From JBILCM01 sp044353165 (lineage in GTDB: Bacteria; Bacillota; Bacilli; Paenibacillales; YIM-B00363): a stretch of DNA of 47,575 nucleotides. Both the position numbers and the translations under genes were made by a program. Positions 33,926-43,001 of this stretch are shown here, one piece after another. The stretch spans positions 1 to 47,575 of the forward strand of contig JBILCM010000011.1 of the NCBI GenBank assembly GCA_044353165.1, read 5' to 3'. The notes beneath the pieces are model-generated. The model was not told where the DNA came from. It ran no database searches and worked only from the letters and a program-made list of their open reading frames with translations. Position 1 is the stretch's first letter. The number at the start of each line of letters is the position of its first letter.

Positions 33926-34530
33926 GTTCTCTCGGACCTCCGAAAACGAATAATTGTACCCATGATAAAATCTAAAAGAAAATGAGCTATGATCGGTGTC
34001 CATATCGTTCCCGTATTGAGCATGATCCATCCAAGCCCATAGGAGATAGAAAAAACGAGCCCTGTCATCAACCAATGTTGGAGATACCTGAAGTGAAGCA
34101 AAGCAAACACTATACTTGTCCAATAAGGACCCATCCAATATTGAAGTGCGCCTCTAAATAACAGTTCTTCACAAACTGCAACAACGAGAGAAAGAAACGC
34201 AATATGCATCAGAGGAAGAAATCGGAATATTTTGTCGTTTATACCTCCGTCATCGGACACATCTTCCGGCACCCAACGCGTGATAATTACATTAATTACC
34301 ATAACAATGACGACGAATCCGCATCCCCAGATCCATGCATTAGAAGGTATCGGAAAGTTGAACTCACGAAGAGGATTCCTGTTTTGTATCCAATATAATA
34401 ACAATGCAAAAAACAGTGTAATCATTTGGGTAAAATAGACGTTGAGTAATAAGGTTCGTGTGCTAATACTTGAGATATTTACTCGCTTTATTTTTAATTT
34501 TGGCCATTTTTTGAAACCATTTTTATTCAT
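33922..34530 (-). CDS. ypbD: CPBP-family intramembrane metalloprotease (YpbD-like)
   Basis: A 202-residue polytopic protein with the CPBP (Abi) motifs: EELLFRGALQ near residue 121, FALLHFRY, and HFLLDF near the C-terminus. These Glu and His residues form the metal site. In B. subtilis, ypbD is near ypbH, as here. Substrate unknown. It is transcribed divergently from the plus-strand gene at 34605. Confidence 0.85.
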   Translation of the reverse strand: MNKNGFKKWPKLKIKRVNISSISTRTLLLNVYFTQMITLFFALLLYWIQNRNPLREFNFPIPSNAWIWGCGFVVIVMVINVIITRWVPEDVSDDGGINDKIFRFLPLMHIAFLSLVVAVCEELLFRGALQYWMGPYWTSIVFALLHFRYLQHWLMTGLVFSISYGLGWIMLNTGTIWTPIIAHFLLDFIMGTIIRFRRSERT

Positions 34531-34604
34531 ATCAATTCCCTTTTCTTCTAATATAACCTATACTGTTAACAAAACCGTTTTACATTCCTTGATGAGGGGT
34601 TTCA

Positions 34605-35519
34605 ATGAACAAAAAATTGACAAGATTCGATATTTTTATCGTACTTAGTTTCCTTCTTTTATTAGTTGTAGCCATTGCCTCATTCTTCTTTGGTTTTCAG
34701 ACAGGTAAAGATCAGGCTGAAGAGAAGTATCGTCTGATGATGACGGAATCGAGTGAAGATAAAAAGCAAGAGAAGGATGCGTATCAACAACAACAACTTG
34801 TTTCATTTTATCATAATATTTTGTTGCCATTTAGGGAATTCCAACTGTTTTGGTTTGAAAAGCTTGACGAAATAAAGATTGGTGGAGATAATTCATCTCA
34901 AAAGACATCCTTAAGGGAAATTAGTAAACTGGCGAGCGAAAAATCAAAAAAAATTAAACCAGCAACTTTCCCAGCATCTTTCCCGCTACTTGTTGATTCG
35001 CAATCCAATTACTTGAAAAGTTTAACATTATTTTCTGAAGCCGTGAATCGTTTAGAAGTTAATGAAAACCCTGACATAATCGTTAATTCCATGACTACTG
35101 ATCCATACGTTCTAGAAGCAACCAAGTTTGCGCTATTAGCGCAAGACCAATTTTATGAGGCGATCTGGAGATGGAGCAACAACAACAAACAAGGTAAACT
35201 AAATACAACATTCATAGGAAAAGAAAATCTAAAAATCGAAACATGGCGGAGTCTAAATTTAAATGAAAAGAATGTATTTATTGCAAAAAAATTAAACAAA
35301 ATGGAAATTTTCGTTCCATTCTATCCGCAAGATATTAGCTCCCGAATTGATGATTTGGACTTGAACCAACAGTTAAACAAATTAAAATTGACGGATGTTC
35401 GTTCCACATTAAACATGCTCCTCTCGACAGGCGGAGTGAGGAGCGACGATTTCCTTAGAAGTAAAGATAAGTTGTACCGGAATGAAACATTACCGCAGTT
35501 GCCATTCTTCATCAAATAA
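34605..35519 (+). CDS. Membrane-anchored protein of unknown function
   Basis: A 304-residue protein, the first of only two clear plus-strand genes. One N-terminal transmembrane segment (residues about 10-32, IVLSFLLLLVVAIASFFFGF) is followed by a charged, probably coiled-coil stretch to about 65 and then a soluble, Lys- and Leu-rich domain. No catalytic motif is visible. GAGGGG lies 7 bases before the ATG. It ends 11 bases before the serA promoter and probably is not translated with serA. I do not recognise it. Confidence 0.75.
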   Translation: MNKKLTRFDIFIVLSFLLLLVVAIASFFFGFQTGKDQAEEKYRLMMTESSEDKKQEKDAYQQQQLVSFYHNILLPFREFQLFWFEKLDEIKIGGDNSSQKTSLREISKLASEKSKKIKPATFPASFPLLVDSQSNYLKSLTLFSEAVNRLEVNENPDIIVNSMTTDPYVLEATKFALLAQDQFYEAIWRWSNNNKQGKLNTTFIGKENLKIETWRSLNLNEKNVFIAKKLNKMEIFVPFYPQDISSRIDDLDLNQQLNKLKLTDVRSTLNMLLSTGGVRSDDFLRSKDKLYRNETLPQLPFFIK

Positions 35520-35530
35520 CAGTTTGTATG

Positions 35531-35559
35531 TTGACACAAATAAACGGCCGTGATACATT
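35531..35559 (+). promoter_or_regulatory. Sigma-A promoter of serA
   Basis: Perfect TTGACA (35531-35536) and TACATT (35554-35559) with a 17-base spacer. Transcription should begin near 35566, giving a leader of about 140 bases before the serA ATG. Confidence 0.75.
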
Positions 35560-35563
35560 TGAA

Positions 35564-35590
35564 ATTGTGATTGCCGAAGAGGATCACAAT
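35564..35590 (+). promoter_or_regulatory. First stem of the serA leader
   Basis: ATTGTGAT and ATCACAAT arms, perfect 8-bp stem with an 11-base loop (TGCCGAAGAGG). It begins at about the predicted transcription start. Confidence 0.55.
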
Positions 35591-35598
35591 GCGAATCT

Positions 35599-35677
35599 AC
35601 ATCGAAGTACGGTGTTATTACGATGTGAAACTCTCGTCCCTTCATACGCAAGTCGTATGTTGGAGGGGAGTTTTTTT
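35599..35677 (+). promoter_or_regulatory. serA leader attenuator: second stem plus intrinsic terminator, with T-box-like fragments
   Basis: A stem ACATCG/CGATGT (35599-35626) is followed by a strong terminator: AAACTCTC (35628-35635) with GGGGAGTTT, plus an inner CATACG/CGTATG (35643-35659), then seven T (35671-35677). TCGTCCCTT in the 5' arm is the sequence that normally follows the T-box core, and GGTG at 35611 begins where the core would. The core itself (UGGNACC) is absent, being TGTTATT, and no stem I with a specifier fits in 140 bases. It is therefore an attenuator of unknown ligand, perhaps derived from a T-box. Confidence 0.6.
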
Positions 35678-35707
35678 ATATTTTACTCAGGAGGAGTTTG
35701 TTTAAAA

Positions 35708-37297
35708 ATGTATAAGGTTTTGGTGTCAGATCCAATCAGTGAGTTGGGATTGCAACAATTAACAGATGCTTCAGATATTATAGTGGATAGAAAATCAGGT
35801 TTGTCGGAAGATGAATTGGTTACAATTATGGCCGAATATGATGCCTTATTAGTTCGAAGCCAAACGAAAGTAACAGATCGGATATTAGCTGCTGGAACAA
35901 AATTGAAAGTTGTGGGCAGGGCGGGCGTGGGTGTTGATAATATCGACTTGGAAGCAGCCACGAAACGCGGTGTCATCGTCATTAACGCACCTGACGGAAA
36001 TACGATCACTACTTGTGAACATGCTTTTGCAATGATGATGGCCTTAGCAAGACATATTCCACAAGCCTATCGAAAAACAGTAGACGGAACTTGGGACCGT
36101 AAATCGTTCTTAGGGGTTGAACTGCGAAATAAAGTGCTTGGCATATTGGGCATGGGACGTATTGGCTCTGAAGTTGCCAAACGAGCTAAAGCTTTTGGGA
36201 TGGATGTAATCGGATATGATCCTTTTCTTTCCGAAGAGCGCGCAGAAAAAATGGGTGTAACATTAGGTTCCGTTGAAGACATTATACGCAAATCTGATTT
36301 TATAACAGTACATACACCGCTTACGAACGACACTTATCACATGATCGGCAAGGAACAATTCCAAATCATGAAGCATGGCATGCGTATCGTAAATTGTGCG
36401 AGGGGCGGAATTATCGATGAAATGGCATTGAAAGATGCTATTGATAAAGGGATTGTTGCCGGAGCTGCTTTCGATGTATTTGAAGAAGAACCGCCTAGTC
36501 CGGACCACCCATTCTTGGGTCATCCAAAAATTATTGTAACACCTCACTTAGGAGCATCAACGATTGAGGCTCAAGAAAATGTAGCAATCGATGTATCTGA
36601 GCAAGTTTTACATATTTTACGTGGAGAGGCTTTCAAGAATGCTGTAAACATGCCACCTATCCCTGCGGATGTTCTTTCGAAGTTGGAGCCATATTTTACT
36701 CTGGGGGGTAAATTAGGTTCATTATTAGCACAACTTACCGACAGCGCTGTGCTAGAAGTTATTATTCACTATTCGGGTGAATTGTTGGATGTCGACACAA
36801 CACCTTTGACACGTTATATTGTTACCGGTGTGCTTGGTCATCACTTGGGACGGGAGCAAGTCAACATTGTTAACGCTTTGCATTTAGCAAAAAATCGTGG
36901 CTTGAACATTGTTGTGCAAAAATCTTCCGCAACCAAAGGATTCACGAATCTTGTCACCGTTAGCTTAAAAACACGGGAAGGTTTACGCACGGCTGCTGGC
37001 ACATTATTGAACGGTTATGGTCCACGAATCGTACAAATCGATCCTTTCCCTGTTGATATTGCACCTGAAGGCCATCTCTTGCTTGTTTCTCATACGGACA
37101 AGCCGGGTATTATTGGAAGAGTGGGGACATTGCTCGGTGTTAATGAAGTGAACATTGCCACCATGCAAGTGGGACGCAAAGTAATAGGTGGATCTGCCAT
37201 TATGATCTTGACGATCGATAAACCTGCCCCGAAATCTGTTCTTCTTGAAATGGCAAATCTTACAGACTTAACAAACGTAAAAGAAATTACTTTATAA
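35708..37297 (+). CDS. serA: D-3-phosphoglycerate dehydrogenase
   Basis: Oxidises 3-phosphoglycerate to 3-phosphohydroxypyruvate, opening the serine pathway. From this ATG (MYKVLVSDPISE) it has 529 residues, against about 525 in B. subtilis; the open frame begins 180 bases earlier but the upstream part is the leader RNA. NAD binding is LGMGRIGSEV; catalytic blocks are RGGIIDE, FEEEPP and TPHLGAST. An intervening domain and a C-terminal ACT domain (HLLLVSHTDKPGIIGRVGTLLG) follow. AGGAGG lies 13 bases upstream, a rather long spacing. Confidence 0.97.
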   Translation: MYKVLVSDPISELGLQQLTDASDIIVDRKSGLSEDELVTIMAEYDALLVRSQTKVTDRILAAGTKLKVVGRAGVGVDNIDLEAATKRGVIVINAPDGNTITTCEHAFAMMMALARHIPQAYRKTVDGTWDRKSFLGVELRNKVLGILGMGRIGSEVAKRAKAFGMDVIGYDPFLSEERAEKMGVTLGSVEDIIRKSDFITVHTPLTNDTYHMIGKEQFQIMKHGMRIVNCARGGIIDEMALKDAIDKGIVAGAAFDVFEEEPPSPDHPFLGHPKIIVTPHLGASTIEAQENVAIDVSEQVLHILRGEAFKNAVNMPPIPADVLSKLEPYFTLGGKLGSLLAQLTDSAVLEVIIHYSGELLDVDTTPLTRYIVTGVLGHHLGREQVNIVNALHLAKNRGLNIVVQKSSATKGFTNLVTVSLKTREGLRTAAGTLLNGYGPRIVQIDPFPVDIAPEGHLLLVSHTDKPGIIGRVGTLLGVNEVNIATMQVGRKVIGGSAIMILTIDKPAPKSVLLEMANLTDLTNVKEITL

Positions 37298-37319
37298 ACA
37301 TAAAAATTAGCGTAAAACA

Positions 37320-37339
37320 GGGCTGTTTGTAAACAGCCC
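37320..37339. terminator. Bidirectional terminator between serA and resE
   Basis: GGGCTGTTT and AAACAGCCC arms with a two-base centre, between the convergent stops of serA (37297) and resE (37380). T runs are short on both sides. Confidence 0.75.
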
Positions 37340-37379
37340 TTCATTATACAATCTATTATTGTTCCACGAACAACAAGAT

Positions 37380-38855
37380 TTATCTTTGTTTTTCAACAGA
37401 AATCGCGTTGGAAGTCGCAGGTAACATCACTTCAAATGTCGTTCCTTGTCCTAAGGTGCTTTTTACGTTCACCGATCCACCATGAGCATCAATTATATTT
37501 TTTACAATAGCTAATCCAAGCCCTGTTCCACCGGATGTGTCGTTACGTCTACGCGCTTTGTCCGCTTTGTAGAAACGTTCAAAAATATATGGCAAATCCT
37601 CCTTGGGAATTCCCTCGCCCTGATCATGAACCTTAACGCAATTCCACATTACACCCTTTACATTGATTTGATTTAAATGCATTGTGATCTCACGACCTGA
37701 AGACGTATGACGGATTGCATTGTCTAGTAAATTCGTAAATACTTGTTCAAGCCGATCTTCATCAGCATAGGAAAAGAATGAAATATTCCCTTCTCTTTCC
37801 CCCTCCACGTGAATTCGAAACACTAAGTTCCGTTCACGGGCAATCGCCAAAAATTTACGTTGTGTTCGTTGCACAAGTGCAAAAATGTCTGTTTTACTCA
37901 TTTGAAATTCTAATTTCCCCGCTTCTGTCTTCGCTAAATCAAGCAGATCTTGAACCAACCGACCCATACGCAAAGATTCTTCGTGTATAATTTGAACGAT
38001 CTGTTGACGTTCCTCCGCATTAGAAGCCATGTCATCAAGCAATGCTTCACTATATCCCTGCAACATGGAAACGGGCGTGCGTAATTCGTGTGAGACGTTC
38101 GCTACAAAATCTTTGCGAAGTTTTTCTAAGCGATCTTCTTCCGTAATATTGCGCAACACTGCAACAACGCCGCTTAAACTTCCATTCGTGTAAAGAGGGG
38201 CCAACACTGCAGACCATACGCCGCTACTTCCCACATATAATTTTGCTGAAACTTCTTTTTCATCGAGAACGACTGTTTGAAACACGGCTTGCATAGGCTC
38301 GGGAATAGTATCTTTTAAAGAAGGATGGGTTTCATCTTTCAATGCAGTTTGTGTGATCTTTGCCCATGTTGTGATGAGTACTTCGCCATGGGGATTGCTC
38401 GAAATGATTTTTCCGTTTGCATCGAATGTAACCACTGCATCGGTCATTGAACGCAGGATGCTAGATAAATGTTCTTTCTCATAACTTAAATCACGTATGG
38501 TTTCATATAACTTCTCTCCGAGGTGATTAAAGGCTGCTGTTAGTTGTCCTATTTCATCACTTGAACGCACAGATAATCTAGTATCATACTGACCCATCGT
38601 ATACAAATCAGCAGCGCGTTTCAGTTGTCGGAGAGGTTGTGTGATTTTTGAAAATAAAAAGAAGGCAAAAAAAGTCGTCAATGAAAAACCAATGATGGAA
38701 GTGATTATAAACAATCGTTTAATTTCATATGAATTGCTGGTGAACTCTACATCAATATAAAGTAATAAAAAAAAACCAAGAATAAATAAAACGAATGCAA
38801 CAAGTAGAATGATAGTGATCCATAGTTTCCCAACTACACTCCGCCAAATTGCCAT
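37380..38855 (-). CDS. resE: Respiration sensor histidine kinase ResE, short-loop form
   Basis: Kinase partner of ResD. From the ATG one base after the resD stop it has 491 residues, against about 589 in B. subtilis. Two transmembrane segments (about 12-33 and 48-68) are separated by only some 14 residues, so the extracytoplasmic sensor domain is essentially absent. HAMP (about 69-120), a PAS-like region (about 125-235), the phospho-acceptor H256 in NVSHELRTP, and the N and G boxes (NLLDNAIRH, GTGLGLAIVKN) are intact. Signal sensing must be through the membrane or PAS region. Confidence 0.92.
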   Translation of the reverse strand: MAIWRSVVGKLWITIILLVAFVLFILGFFLLLYIDVEFTSNSYEIKRLFIITSIIGFSLTTFFAFFLFSKITQPLRQLKRAADLYTMGQYDTRLSVRSSDEIGQLTAAFNHLGEKLYETIRDLSYEKEHLSSILRSMTDAVVTFDANGKIISSNPHGEVLITTWAKITQTALKDETHPSLKDTIPEPMQAVFQTVVLDEKEVSAKLYVGSSGVWSAVLAPLYTNGSLSGVVAVLRNITEEDRLEKLRKDFVANVSHELRTPVSMLQGYSEALLDDMASNAEERQQIVQIIHEESLRMGRLVQDLLDLAKTEAGKLEFQMSKTDIFALVQRTQRKFLAIARERNLVFRIHVEGEREGNISFFSYADEDRLEQVFTNLLDNAIRHTSSGREITMHLNQINVKGVMWNCVKVHDQGEGIPKEDLPYIFERFYKADKARRRNDTSGGTGLGLAIVKNIIDAHGGSVNVKSTLGQGTTFEVMLPATSNAISVEKQR

Positions 38856-38856
38856 T

Positions 38857-39573
38857 TTAAACAGGTACCTCCAGCTTATAACCAACTCCCCAAACCGTTG
38901 TGATCATAGCCGCAGCCTCTGGAGATACTTTGTTTAATTTTTCGCGCAAACGCTTCACATGTGTATCAACAGTCCTGAGATCTCCAAAAAAGTCATAATT
39001 CCAAACATCTTTCAAAAGTTGTTCTCGTGAAAATACTTTGTCAGGCGAAACAGCTAAATAGTGTAACAATTCATACTCCTTCGGTGTTAAACTAACTTCC
39101 TTCCCATTCGCGGTTACACGATGCGCTTCATGCTCTATTTTTACATGGGGAAAAATGATTGTTTGATTTAGGTGTTTATCTTTGGAAAGAAAGGCTGTCA
39201 CGGAGGATCGACGCAATATTGCTTTTACCCGATAGATGACTTCTCTTGGACTGAATGGTTTGACCACATAATCATCTACGCCTACTTCAAATCCTTGTAC
39301 GCGATTCGCTTCCTCTCCTTTAGCTGTGAGCATGATGATTGGCGTTGATTTCAGCTCTCGGAGCCGAGAACATACTTCAATACCATCTATACCCGGTAAC
39401 ATCACATCAAGTAGTATTAAATCATAATTTTTTTCAGTCGCCAGTTGAAGTGCAGTTTCCCCATCTTCTGCTTCCTCAATGATATAATGCTCTTTTTCGA
39501 GATACAGTTTTAAAAGCCTGCGAATACGTTCTTCATCATCAACAACAAGAATTAATTGTTCATTTCCCTCCAA
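38857..39573 (-). CDS. resD: Response regulator ResD, OmpR type
   Basis: Transcriptional regulator of aerobic and anaerobic respiration. The 238-residue protein has a receiver domain with D12, D13 and the phosphorylated D56 (LLDVMLPGIDG), the conserved Thr and Lys (MLTAKGEE), and a C-terminal winged helix (residues about 135-235, VSLTPKEYELLHYLA, DTHVKRLREKL). The start is TTG, ten bases after AGGGG. It lies between resC and resE. Confidence 0.96.
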   Translation of the reverse strand: MEGNEQLILVVDDEERIRRLLKLYLEKEHYIIEEAEDGETALQLATEKNYDLILLDVMLPGIDGIEVCSRLRELKSTPIIMLTAKGEEANRVQGFEVGVDDYVVKPFSPREVIYRVKAILRRSSVTAFLSKDKHLNQTIIFPHVKIEHEAHRVTANGKEVSLTPKEYELLHYLAVSPDKVFSREQLLKDVWNYDFFGDLRTVDTHVKRLREKLNKVSPEAAAMITTVWGVGYKLEVPV

Positions 39574-39614
39574 ATCATCTCATCCCCTCTACTTGTGCTC
39601 ATCATTGTTTGCCG

Positions 39615-40853
39615 TTAAACACCTGCATAAGAATGTAATCCTGCAATGACTAGATTGACCCCAATGAGTGTGAACATGACCACAACAAAACCAAGAACGG
39701 CCATCCATGCAGAAGATGTGCCGTGCCATCCCCTACCTAATCTAAGATGCAAATAGGCACTGTAGAATAACCACGTTATTAATGCCCATACTTCTTTTGG
39801 ATCCCATCCCCAAAATCGATTCCACGCAAGATGGGCCCAAATCATAGCAAAGATTAATGCCCCAAGCGTAAAAATTGGGAATCCAATAGCTATGGCTCGG
39901 TAACTAATTTCATCCAAATCTTCAGGATCAATCTCTCGTAATATGGGTTGTAGCGATTTCCCAATTGTTTGACGTAAAATAAGTCGGATGAAAAGATAAA
40001 TGAGTAACCCTGCAATCACAGACCATATAACGGTGTTTAACTTACGCCCTGCATTGACGCCTTTCATCCAAGACGGTGCATCAAGCAAAGGTTTATCCAT
40101 GCCTAAGAAAGAATCCATCGAAACGAGCTGCATGTTGTCCGGTCCAACAAGAGGTGGCAATGCATAAACAACAGTTGATGCCTCCCTTTGTTGATCTGAT
40201 GAACCAGCGAAAGTAGCTTCATACCCGATGGCACGAAAACCAAACACACTCACAATAAATCCTAGCACAATCAGAACAACAAAAAGTGTAAATTCAACAC
40301 CTTGTTTTTGCCAATATTGCTTCTTGCCGGAGTGTTGAAAATCAACGGTACGCAATAAATACATAAGTCCTGAAGCGAATGCTACCGCAAAGAAAGCTTC
40401 TCCAGTAGCAGCAGTCGTAACATGGATGTAAAGCCAGACACTATTCAAAGATGGGATTAAAGGCTGCGCCTCCCATGGGAATACCATCGCGTAGGCCAGA
40501 ATAATAATAGCTACAGGTGTAGCAAAAACGCCAATCAACGCTTTTCTGTAAATCAAGTAAATGATCACAAATGCACAAACAGCCATCATGGATAGGAAGG
40601 TCATAAACTCGAATAAATTGCTCACAGGTATAAATCCATTCCCAATCCACCGTGTAACAAAATAAACCAAATGCAATCCGAATCCAGCCATAACAATACG
40701 AAAGCTAATTTTACCCCATCTGTCGGTGTGCATTTTTGCATCGTTCTTACTCCAATTACGGGCGGTGATACTGATCGTAAAACAAAAAAACGAAACAATA
40801 TAGACAAATAAAGCAGTAATCAAAGCTGTATTACTGATCATATACAAATTCAT
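39615..40853 (-). CDS. resC: Cytochrome c biogenesis protein ResC (CcsA/CcmF-type)
   Basis: Haem handling partner of ResB in the system II c-type cytochrome maturation pathway. The 412-residue polytopic protein has the haem-binding WWD-type motif WAHLAWNRFWGWDPKEVWALITWL near residue 345 and about eight membrane segments. The ATG shares one base with the resB stop (TAATG), so it is translationally coupled, and is preceded by GGGGTGA. Confidence 0.94.
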   Translation of the reverse strand: MNLYMISNTALITALFVYIVSFFCFTISITARNWSKNDAKMHTDRWGKISFRIVMAGFGLHLVYFVTRWIGNGFIPVSNLFEFMTFLSMMAVCAFVIIYLIYRKALIGVFATPVAIIILAYAMVFPWEAQPLIPSLNSVWLYIHVTTAATGEAFFAVAFASGLMYLLRTVDFQHSGKKQYWQKQGVEFTLFVVLIVLGFIVSVFGFRAIGYEATFAGSSDQQREASTVVYALPPLVGPDNMQLVSMDSFLGMDKPLLDAPSWMKGVNAGRKLNTVIWSVIAGLLIYLFIRLILRQTIGKSLQPILREIDPEDLDEISYRAIAIGFPIFTLGALIFAMIWAHLAWNRFWGWDPKEVWALITWLFYSAYLHLRLGRGWHGTSSAWMAVLGFVVVMFTLIGVNLVIAGLHSYAGV

Positions 40854-42427
40854 TAAGAATTCACCCCTTGTTTTTGACTTGCATCAATACTAGACATAGG
40901 CATTTCAGATTTTTTTATAAATTTTTCAAATTCTTTCTTTAAACCATACCAGTTTTTATTGGTGTGAGCGGCGAATGTGATCCTATCTCCATCAAACCTT
41001 GCCCATATCCTTCGGTGCTGCCAATAAAATCCCATGATGAGGCCCAACATACAGATGGATCCACCAACTAATAAATAAGGTGCTGTGGGATCAGAGCGAA
41101 CAGCTAAAGTACTCGTATAATTCGAGATCTTTACATTTTCCATTCCATCCGCTTCGATTACAAATTGATTCCCGCTGCCCACAAGTTGATTGATTCGATC
41201 TTGACCAAATCGAACTTTATCAATCTCTCTAGGGAAATACATATAAGATATACCTTCAACAGGTAAATTTGGGCCTGTGATATTAAATATGTACCCGGGT
41301 GCTTTGGGCGTTTGTGCTGACAATGAAGTTGGTTCCCCTTGTTCATCAAGTGCAAATTCAGGATAATAATTATGTAGACGAAGTTTATAAGGTCCAGCGT
41401 TATAGGATAAATCAGGGTCTGTTGTTTTTAATCTAAATTGTCCATAGGGCTTACCTGATTGTTTGTTTTTTAGTTCAACTGTAATTTCGCGAATTTGAGG
41501 CGTAACGTCGTATCCAAATTGATACAATGAAATGCCACGGTAAGTTAGCGGTTCGTTGACGAGAATATTGCCTCTGAAGACCTCTTCGAGACTAGGATTA
41601 GAGGTTCCGCATCGTTCGATGCATTCGTACAATATTGCATTTGTTTCATAAAACCTAGGAATCGTTCGGCTTTCTACATCATCGTAAAATTCAACAGTAA
41701 ATTTTTCATTCTTTACGTAATAGTTTGTTGATTTTATCGGTTTCGTATCACCCTCAAGTATTGAAACGTATTGTTCCATCATGAAACCAGGCATTGTACG
41801 AATAAGGATAATGAGTAAAACAATAATCAAACCTACATGATTTACATAAGGTCCCCATCGACTCCAACGATGTTTCTCAGCCAAAATCGCATTCCCGCTA
41901 CTGCGAGTGTTGTATTTCAACTCTTGAAGCGCTTTTTCGATACGGATCATTCGCTGTGATGATGATGTTTTCTCTTCAGAGGTTTGAGGCAACAACACCG
42001 AAAGTGTAATTTTTTGTCTACTTAGAAAATCAACTGAACGTTCTGGACGTTGGTTTTTAAGGATTTTGTATAAGGGAATCCCTCGGTCTAACGAAGCAAT
42101 TACAATTGAAGAGCCCAACATGACAACCAATAACTTGAACCACCATGATTCATAAGTATGACTCAAGCCTAAAGTAAAATAAAATGTGCCAAGCACACCA
42201 TAATTCTGTTCGTAATAGTCAATAGTGGGTGGTTTTAGGAACGCACTTTCTTGAGGAAAGATAGAACCAAGAATGACACCTAACAAAGTAAGTATGATAA
42301 GCCAAACCCCAACTCGGACAGACGAAAAAAAACTCCATATTCGGTCTACTATATTTTGATTTTCCTTTTGTGATCGCCTGGGTGCACCATCATAACGCAT
42401 ATCCAGCGGTTTTACTGACCCGCTCAA
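40853..42427 (-). CDS. resB: Cytochrome c biogenesis protein ResB
   Basis: Large membrane protein that works with ResC to present haem to apocytochrome c. It has 524 residues: an N-terminal cytosolic stretch, hydrophobic segments around residues 40-60, 88-110 and 195-215, a large external domain, and a final membrane segment near 448-468 (LLVGGSICMLGLIMGFYW). The start is TTG, 8 bases after GGGGAG. It follows resA by 27 bases. Confidence 0.93.
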   Translation of the reverse strand: MSGSVKPLDMRYDGAPRRSQKENQNIVDRIWSFFSSVRVGVWLIILTLLGVILGSIFPQESAFLKPPTIDYYEQNYGVLGTFYFTLGLSHTYESWWFKLLVVMLGSSIVIASLDRGIPLYKILKNQRPERSVDFLSRQKITLSVLLPQTSEEKTSSSQRMIRIEKALQELKYNTRSSGNAILAEKHRWSRWGPYVNHVGLIIVLLIILIRTMPGFMMEQYVSILEGDTKPIKSTNYYVKNEKFTVEFYDDVESRTIPRFYETNAILYECIERCGTSNPSLEEVFRGNILVNEPLTYRGISLYQFGYDVTPQIREITVELKNKQSGKPYGQFRLKTTDPDLSYNAGPYKLRLHNYYPEFALDEQGEPTSLSAQTPKAPGYIFNITGPNLPVEGISYMYFPREIDKVRFGQDRINQLVGSGNQFVIEADGMENVKISNYTSTLAVRSDPTAPYLLVGGSICMLGLIMGFYWQHRRIWARFDGDRITFAAHTNKNWYGLKKEFEKFIKKSEMPMSSIDASQKQGVNS

Positions 42428-42454
42428 ATTTTGTTCTCCCCTTTGCGAAGTGAA

Positions 42455-42982
42455 TTATTTCAGAAGTTTTAAAATTTGGGACTCAATATATCCTTCCGTC
42501 ATTCCACCAATTTTTATCTCTTTGATGATACCCGATGATTCGACAAAAAAAGTTGTGGGGTATGAGGTAACTCCGAATTGATCACGCACTCGAAGTTCAG
42601 GATCAAGTAAAATGGGATATGTTAATTGAAAACGTTGGATAAACTGTTCTACGCGTACAACCGGTTTTTCACCAAGATTAATCCCAACGATGATTAAGCC
42701 TTGTTGTTTATATTTTTGGTGTAGCCTTTGAAGAGCAGGTGTTTCTTCTACACAAGGAGGGCAGAACGTGCCCCAAAAGTTAATGATGTGTGGCTTACCC
42801 TGAAAAATTGAAGATGACGTAATCTCGCCAGCCAATGTTTCCAATGAAAAAGAGGGAACGGGGTCCCCAACATCAGGAATTGTTGTCCTCTCTTGGAGTA
42901 AACTGCTTGCGACTGTGTAAAAAGCGATAATAAGCAGAACCAAGAGAATGATGCGTTGCGTCCACTTTCTATGTTTTCCCAT
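42455..42982 (-). CDS. resA: Thiol-disulfide oxidoreductase ResA
   Basis: Membrane-anchored thioredoxin-like protein that keeps apocytochrome c cysteines reduced for haem attachment. The 175-residue protein has an N-terminal anchor (IILLVLLIIAFYTVAS) and the active-site motif F-C74-P-P-C77 in WGTFCPPCVEE; the Cys positions match the recalled numbering of B. subtilis ResA, whose motif is C-E-P-C. The cis-proline segment is SYPTTFFV. AAGGTGAG precedes the ATG. Confidence 0.95.
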   Translation of the reverse strand: MGKHRKWTQRIILLVLLIIAFYTVASSLLQERTTIPDVGDPVPSFSLETLAGEITSSSIFQGKPHIINFWGTFCPPCVEETPALQRLHQKYKQQGLIIVGINLGEKPVVRVEQFIQRFQLTYPILLDPELRVRDQFGVTSYPTTFFVESSGIIKEIKIGGMTEGYIESQILKLLK

Positions 42983-43001
42983 ACTTTCTCACCTTACACT
43001 C

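Noticed and set aside
33926..34138. N-terminal 71 codons of the open frame containing the 60-residue membrane protein
   Set aside because: They lie inside the CPBP protease gene in another frame; the ATGA junction with a ribosome binding site gives a better start.
35520..35707. A canonical T-box riboswitch before serA
   Set aside because: The core UGGNACC and a specifier stem I are missing. Only the terminator-side fragment matches, so it is reported as T-box-like and not called a T-box.
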